Shown: one piece after another, positions 60,741 to 64,000 of the stretch
How the letters are laid out: every line of letters starts with the position of its first letter
How positions within the stretch are numbered: position 1 is the first letter of the stretch
NCBI GenBank assembly: GCA_034679345.1
Contig: JAXDAY010000013.1
Span: 62,001 to 126,000 of the forward strand
DNA length: 64,000 bases
Direction of reading: 5' to 3'
Source: JAXDAY01 sp034679345
GTDB taxonomy: Bacteria > Eisenbacteria > RBG-16-71-46 > CAIMUX01 > VGJL01
Translations under genes and position numbers: made by a program
Notes under the pieces: model-generated
The model's input: the letters and a program-made list of their open reading frames with translations, nothing else
Databases searched by the model: none
What the model was told of the DNA's origin: nothing

Positions 60741-62133
60741 AGGAAGGAAGACCGGAGAAGCGGAACGGTCCGCTCTCCGGATGGAACTCCCCCGTCGCCG
60801 GATCCTGCAGGTAGCGGCCCCTCCAGCGCCGCTCGGCGACCGCTCGAACCCCTGTCAGGAAACGGTCCACATCCTCTTCGGTGTTGTGGATCCCGATGGA
60901 GACGCGAACCGCTCCGGGAATCTCGCGTCGATCGCCCCTTCGAATCGCCGACTCCAGGCGCGCTTCATCCTCATACGGGACACGCAGGAGCCGCTTGATC
61001 AGCGGGTGGGCGCAGAAGCAACCGCTTCGCACCGAGACGCCATGCTCGAATGCGAGGATCGCCGCGACGAGAGCATGATGCACGCCGTCGATCGTGAAGG
61101 TGACCACGCCGAGGCGGTCGTCTGTCGCAGCCGGGTCGCAGCTTCCGAGCGTCCGCATGCCGGGGATCTCGCGGAGCCCGCCGAGGAGGCGCACGGTCAG
61201 CCTTTTCTCGTGCGCCTCGACGCGATCCATGCCAAAGGTCTCGAGGACCTGGCAGGCGCGGGCCATGGCGAGCATGCCGAAGATGTTGGGCGTCCCCGCC
61301 TCCTGGCGGTCCGGAGGATCGGCCCAGACGACCTTGTCGAGGGAGACGGAGTACACCGTGCCGCCGCCTTGGAGATAGGGGATCGCCTCCGCGAAAGGGT
61401 CCTTCAGGCCGATGACGGCGCCCTCCCCGTATGGGCTGTTCATCTTGTGGGCGGAGAAGACGACGAAGTCGACGCTCTGCGGCTCGCCCGGCGGACCCAT
61501 CCGGAAACTCCGATGCGGGAGAAGCTGCGCGCCATCGACAATGACGTACGCCCCGCGGGCGTGCGCGCGGCGCGCGATCTCGGGGATCGGCAGGATCTGG
61601 CCGGTGACGTTCGAGGCTCCCGTGAAGGTCACGATCCGCACGGAGCCCGGCTCCCGGTCCAGGGCTCGATCGAGCTCCGAGAGGACGAGCCGTCCATCGT
61701 CGTCGACGGGGACGTACTCCACCCGCGCCTTGCCGCGCCAGGGAAGGTCATTGGAGTGGTGCTCGAGGATCGTCGTCAGGATCCGATCCTCAGGGCGGAG
61801 CGGCAGTGTGTTTGCCAGGAGGTTCAGTCCCTCGGTCGTGTTCCGCACGGGGATGACCACGTGGCGGCTCGAGTCTCCGCCGACGAAGCGGAGGATCCTC
61901 GCGCGGGCATCCTCGTAGAGCTCGGTGATGTACGCCGAGTCGTAGCCCGTCCCCCGGTGGATGTTGGAGTAATAGGGCTCGATCGTGCGTACGAAATCGC
62001 TTACATCACGAAACGACTTCGTGCTCGCCGCGTTGTCGAGAAAGACCTGGCGGACCCGGCGTCCATCGAGCAGCGGCACCATGCGATGCGAGCCGAGGAC
62101 CTCCGGGACTCGATGATCCGTCGCCCTTTCCAT
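60721..62133 (-). CDS. Class V aminotransferase (SufS/CsdA-like cysteine desulfurase)
   Basis: A 470-residue PLP enzyme. 'VFLDNAASTKSF', 'TTEGLNLLANTL', the His of 'ILEHHSNDLPW', 'VDGAQLLPHR' and the PLP lysine in 'FSAHKMNSPYG' are in order. A cysteine stands in 'VSVRSGCFCAHP', the location of the persulfide cysteine of type II desulfurases. The C-terminal extension (about 40 residues) is unusual. No suf or isc genes follow. The rest of the operon is unrelated to Fe-S assembly, so the sulfur acceptor is unclear. Confidence 0.87.
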   Translation of the reverse strand: MERATDHRVPEVLGSHRMVPLLDGRRVRQVFLDNAASTKSFRDVSDFVRTIEPYYSNIHRGTGYDSAYITELYEDARARILRFVGGDSSRHVVIPVRNTTEGLNLLANTLPLRPEDRILTTILEHHSNDLPWRGKARVEYVPVDDDGRLVLSELDRALDREPGSVRIVTFTGASNVTGQILPIPEIARRAHARGAYVIVDGAQLLPHRSFRMGPPGEPQSVDFVVFSAHKMNSPYGEGAVIGLKDPFAEAIPYLQGGGTVYSVSLDKVVWADPPDRQEAGTPNIFGMLAMARACQVLETFGMDRVEAHEKRLTVRLLGGLREIPGMRTLGSCDPAATDDRLGVVTFTIDGVHHALVAAILAFEHGVSVRSGCFCAHPLIKRLLRVPYEDEARLESAIRRGDRREIPGAVRVSIGIHNTEEDVDRFLTGVRAVAERRWRGRYLQDPATGEFHPESGPFRFSGLPSFEDPIQ

Positions 62134-62337
62134 GCTTCCCCTTTCATCCGTAGTTGGCGGCTCGGAGGGAATCTAGCACGCCGAGGCGCGTTGACACACC
62201 GGGCGCGGTTTCACTAAGGTCTTGGCGATCAGGGGGGATCGCACCGGGAGAGGGGGATGGGATGGGGTCGCGCTCTCGCCTCCGCCGGGGATCCGTCGAT
62301 TCAAGACCGGAGCGCCTTATGGCGGAGGAGCCATCCC

Positions 62338-63420
62338 ATGAGCTCGAGCAAGCACGTCCATGTAGTAGGCACGGGAACGATCGGCGAGCCCCTGATCGGC
62401 CTTCTGTGCGACTTCCGCAAGGAGCTGGGCGTCGAGACGGTGAGCTTCCATAAGCGCACGCCGTTGACGACCGAGCGCGCCAAGGTGCGCGATCTCCTGC
62501 AGCGAGGAGCGCTCCTCGCCACCGACGGCGAGACGATCCCCAAGTTCGAGGCGCAGGGTCTCAAGGTCACATACGAGGCGGAAGATGCGATTCAGCGCGC
62601 GAGCGTCGTGATCGACTGCACTCCGTCCGGAGTCGGGCACGCGAACAAGGCCCAGTACTACGAGCGCCACGCCGCCTCCACCCTCGGCTTCGTCGCGCAG
62701 GGATCGGAGTTCGGCTTCGGGAAGATGTACGCGCGCGGGATCAATGACCGGGTCCTCGAACGGGGCAAGGACAAGTTCGTCCAGGTGGTCAGCTGCAACA
62801 CGCACAACATCTCGGTCCTGATCAACACGATCGCCCTCGACGGAGGAGATCCCGGCAATCTCGTCGAGGGGAAGTTCCTGCTGATGCGCCGATCCAGCGA
62901 CATCAGCCAGGATGACGATTTCATCCCGGCCCCGAAGGTCGGCAAGCACGACGATCCCCAGTTCGGGACCCATCACGCGCGGGACGCATTCCATCTCTTC
63001 GAGACCCTCGGCTACAGGCTCAACATCTTCTCGAGCGCGATCAAGCTGCCGACCCAGTACATGCACTGCCTCTGGTTCAACATCAAGCTGAAGGAGAGGG
63101 TGACCGCCCAGCAGGTCATCGACCGGATGAAGTCGAACGATCGCATCGCGCTCACCGAGAAGAAATCGGCCAACCAGATCTTCTCGTTCGGACGGGATCA
63201 CGGCCACTTCGGGCGGATCCTGAACCAGACGGTCTTCGTCGTCCCGACGCTCCAGGTGCGCCCAGCCGGGGAGGGCTCGGAGGTCGTCGGTTTCAGCTTC
63301 ACGCCACAGGACGGCAACTCGCTTCTCTCGAGCATCGCCATCTCATCATGGTTCATGTACCCGGATGAGTACGAGAAGCGCATCCAGTGTCTGAAGAAGT
63401 ACTTCTTCCCGGAGGTCTAA
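62338..63420 (+). CDS. Type II (archaeal-type) glyceraldehyde-3-phosphate dehydrogenase
   Basis: A 360-residue protein. GGAGGAG precedes ATG 62338. 'VHVVGTGTIGEPLI' is the Rossmann nucleotide site. 'VIDCTPSGVGHANK', the catalytic Cys in 'VVSCNTHNISVL', 'MRRSSDISQDD' and 'THHARDAFHLF' match archaeal phosphorylating GAPDH rather than the common bacterial type I. The C-terminal part differs more. It would interconvert glyceraldehyde-3-phosphate and 1,3-bisphosphoglycerate, with NADP preferred by many relatives. No other GAPDH is in the window. Confidence 0.85.
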   Translation: MSSSKHVHVVGTGTIGEPLIGLLCDFRKELGVETVSFHKRTPLTTERAKVRDLLQRGALLATDGETIPKFEAQGLKVTYEAEDAIQRASVVIDCTPSGVGHANKAQYYERHAASTLGFVAQGSEFGFGKMYARGINDRVLERGKDKFVQVVSCNTHNISVLINTIALDGGDPGNLVEGKFLLMRRSSDISQDDDFIPAPKVGKHDDPQFGTHHARDAFHLFETLGYRLNIFSSAIKLPTQYMHCLWFNIKLKERVTAQQVIDRMKSNDRIALTEKKSANQIFSFGRDHGHFGRILNQTVFVVPTLQVRPAGEGSEVVGFSFTPQDGNSLLSSIAISSWFMYPDEYEKRIQCLKKYFFPEV

Positions 63421-63428
63421 GACGGGAT

Positions 63429-63463
63429 ATCGGCCGGAGGGAGGGCGACTCCTTCCGGCCGAT
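63429..63463. terminator. Bidirectional hairpin between convergent genes
   Basis: A 10-bp perfect inverted repeat (63429-63438 with 63454-63463), extended by further inner pairs, lies between GAPDH and the convergent partial gene. No T-tract follows, so it may work as a weak or bidirectional terminator. Confidence 0.5.
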
Positions 63464-63481
63464 CCGCGCGCGGTCGATCCC

Positions 63482-64000
63482 CTAGGGCGTGGTCGAGGGC
63501 TGCGGGCCCTGGGGCGCCAAGACGAAGGCTCGCACCGCCGAGCGATCGTACTCGTGGAGCCTTCTCCATCCGTCGATCGCCATGGCCGCCACGTACAGGT
63601 TCTCGGAGAAGCCCGCGACCGTGCAGCCGCCCAGGAGATCCGCCACCGTCTCGGTGTCGCTGAACGCGCCGGCCCCGATGAGAGCGCGCCCTCCCGCCGG
63701 AAGCCGCTGAGGGGGCGGCGAGACGGGGGGCAGGACGAGCTGATTGACCCCGCGGTAGAGACGGAAGCTGTAGGTGGCGAATCCCTCCGCGGCGACTCCG
63801 TTCGGATGGGAGGCGCGCCAGCCCATCACGACCGACGCCGGGGGGCTCACGGGGTAGCGCAGGACGCCGCAGTTGTCGTCCGCGGGCATGCCGTTCAGAG
63901 TCGGAGCGTCGATCACCGCGTCGTTGCAGGGGCTGTTGTCGACATGCAGGGTCATGATGAAGCTGTTGCCGCTCACCAGGCCCAGCGCAGCCGCGTCGGT
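63482..64000 (-). CDS. Exported or surface protein of unknown function (partial, N-terminus off the window)
   Basis: The frame is open from the right edge to the stop at 63482, about 173 codons. The N-terminus is missing. The visible part is beta-rich with 'FIMTLHVDNSPCNDAVIDAP', 'GFATYSFRLYRGVNQLVLPP' and a Pro/Gly-rich middle, and resembles repeat or FN3-like segments of secreted proteins. No family is recognised, and no C-terminal sorting tail is present. Confidence 0.6.
   Translation of the reverse strand, partial: TDAAALGLVSGNSFIMTLHVDNSPCNDAVIDAPTLNGMPADDNCGVLRYPVSPPASVVMGWRASHPNGVAAEGFATYSFRLYRGVNQLVLPPVSPPPQRLPAGGRALIGAGAFSDTETVADLLGGCTVAGFSENLYVAAMAIDGWRRLHEYDRSAVRAFVLAPQGPQPSTTP

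Overview
The window is dense, high-GC bacterial chromosome with short intergenic gaps. It carries Gram-negative envelope genes: LpxH, amidase and M23 peptidoglycan hydrolases, two HtrA proteases and a PorV/PorQ-like outer-membrane protein. Several exported proteins end in a FlgD/T9SS-like tail of the type 'PNP...ARGVYFLRL'. There are also sigma-54 regulators, a type II (archaeal-type) GAPDH and DUF2723 and GT39 glycosyltransferases. Together these suggest an uncultured FCB-type lineage, possibly Candidatus Eisenbacteria. That assignment is inference from gene content, since no rRNA is present. No phage, insertion sequence or CRISPR array was seen.

Region 1 (1-13 kb): a DUF2400 protein running off the left edge, YggS, a TlpA-like lipoprotein, YjbQ, MogA/MoaB, an exported subtilase, two peptidoglycan hydrolases, an HtrA protease coupled to a small coiled-coil protein, LpxH, a PorV-like protein and an FN3 lipoprotein.

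Region 2 (12.8-16.9 kb): a 1033-residue TPR-GAF-AAA+-Fis sigma-54 activator is preceded in its own transcription unit by a small exported peptide gene. It is followed by a gene-poor 0.66 kb gap holding a good -24/-12 site that points at the FN3 lipoprotein. This looks like a self-contained sensing and regulatory unit.

Region 3 (17-32 kb): RlmN, an exported HExxH protein, an operon of ECF sigma factor, anti-sigma factor and bactofilin-like membrane protein, divergent from enolase and an FtsB-like protein. Then an initiator tRNA with a textbook promoter and terminator, an acyl-CoA-dehydrogenase-fold flavoprotein, an LVIVD-repeat surface protein, an alpha/beta hydrolase and a glycosyltransferase/SGNH-TPR pair.

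Region 4 (32-42.5 kb): central carbon metabolism. It has a second YjbQ, malic enzyme translationally coupled to an unusual 1605-residue PEP-synthase-related protein, a fused alpha-beta 2-oxoacid dehydrogenase E1 and a pirin.

Region 5 (42.5-50.2 kb): the most unusual locus. It is an eight-gene, mostly overlapping operon with two degenerate GcvH-like proteins lacking the lipoyl lysine, a HybA-like four-cluster ferredoxin, a NrfD/HybB membrane quinol subunit, a histidine kinase with c-haem motifs in its sensor domain, an NtrC-type regulator, an archaemetzincin and an exported protein of unknown function. No catalytic molybdoenzyme or hydrogenase subunit is present.

Region 6 (50-64 kb): YbgC, an exported redoxin-like protein, QueC-QueE, a flavoreductase, a Nudix hydrolase, a second HtrA, RNA polymerase omega, a DUF1232 protein and a six-gene operon running from a SufS-like desulfurase to an SDR. 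It ends with type II GAPDH and a partial exported protein.

Promoters resemble sigma-70 sites with a -10 near TAGACT. Several genes have the -10 box only 6-10 nt before the start codon, so leaderless mRNAs appear common.
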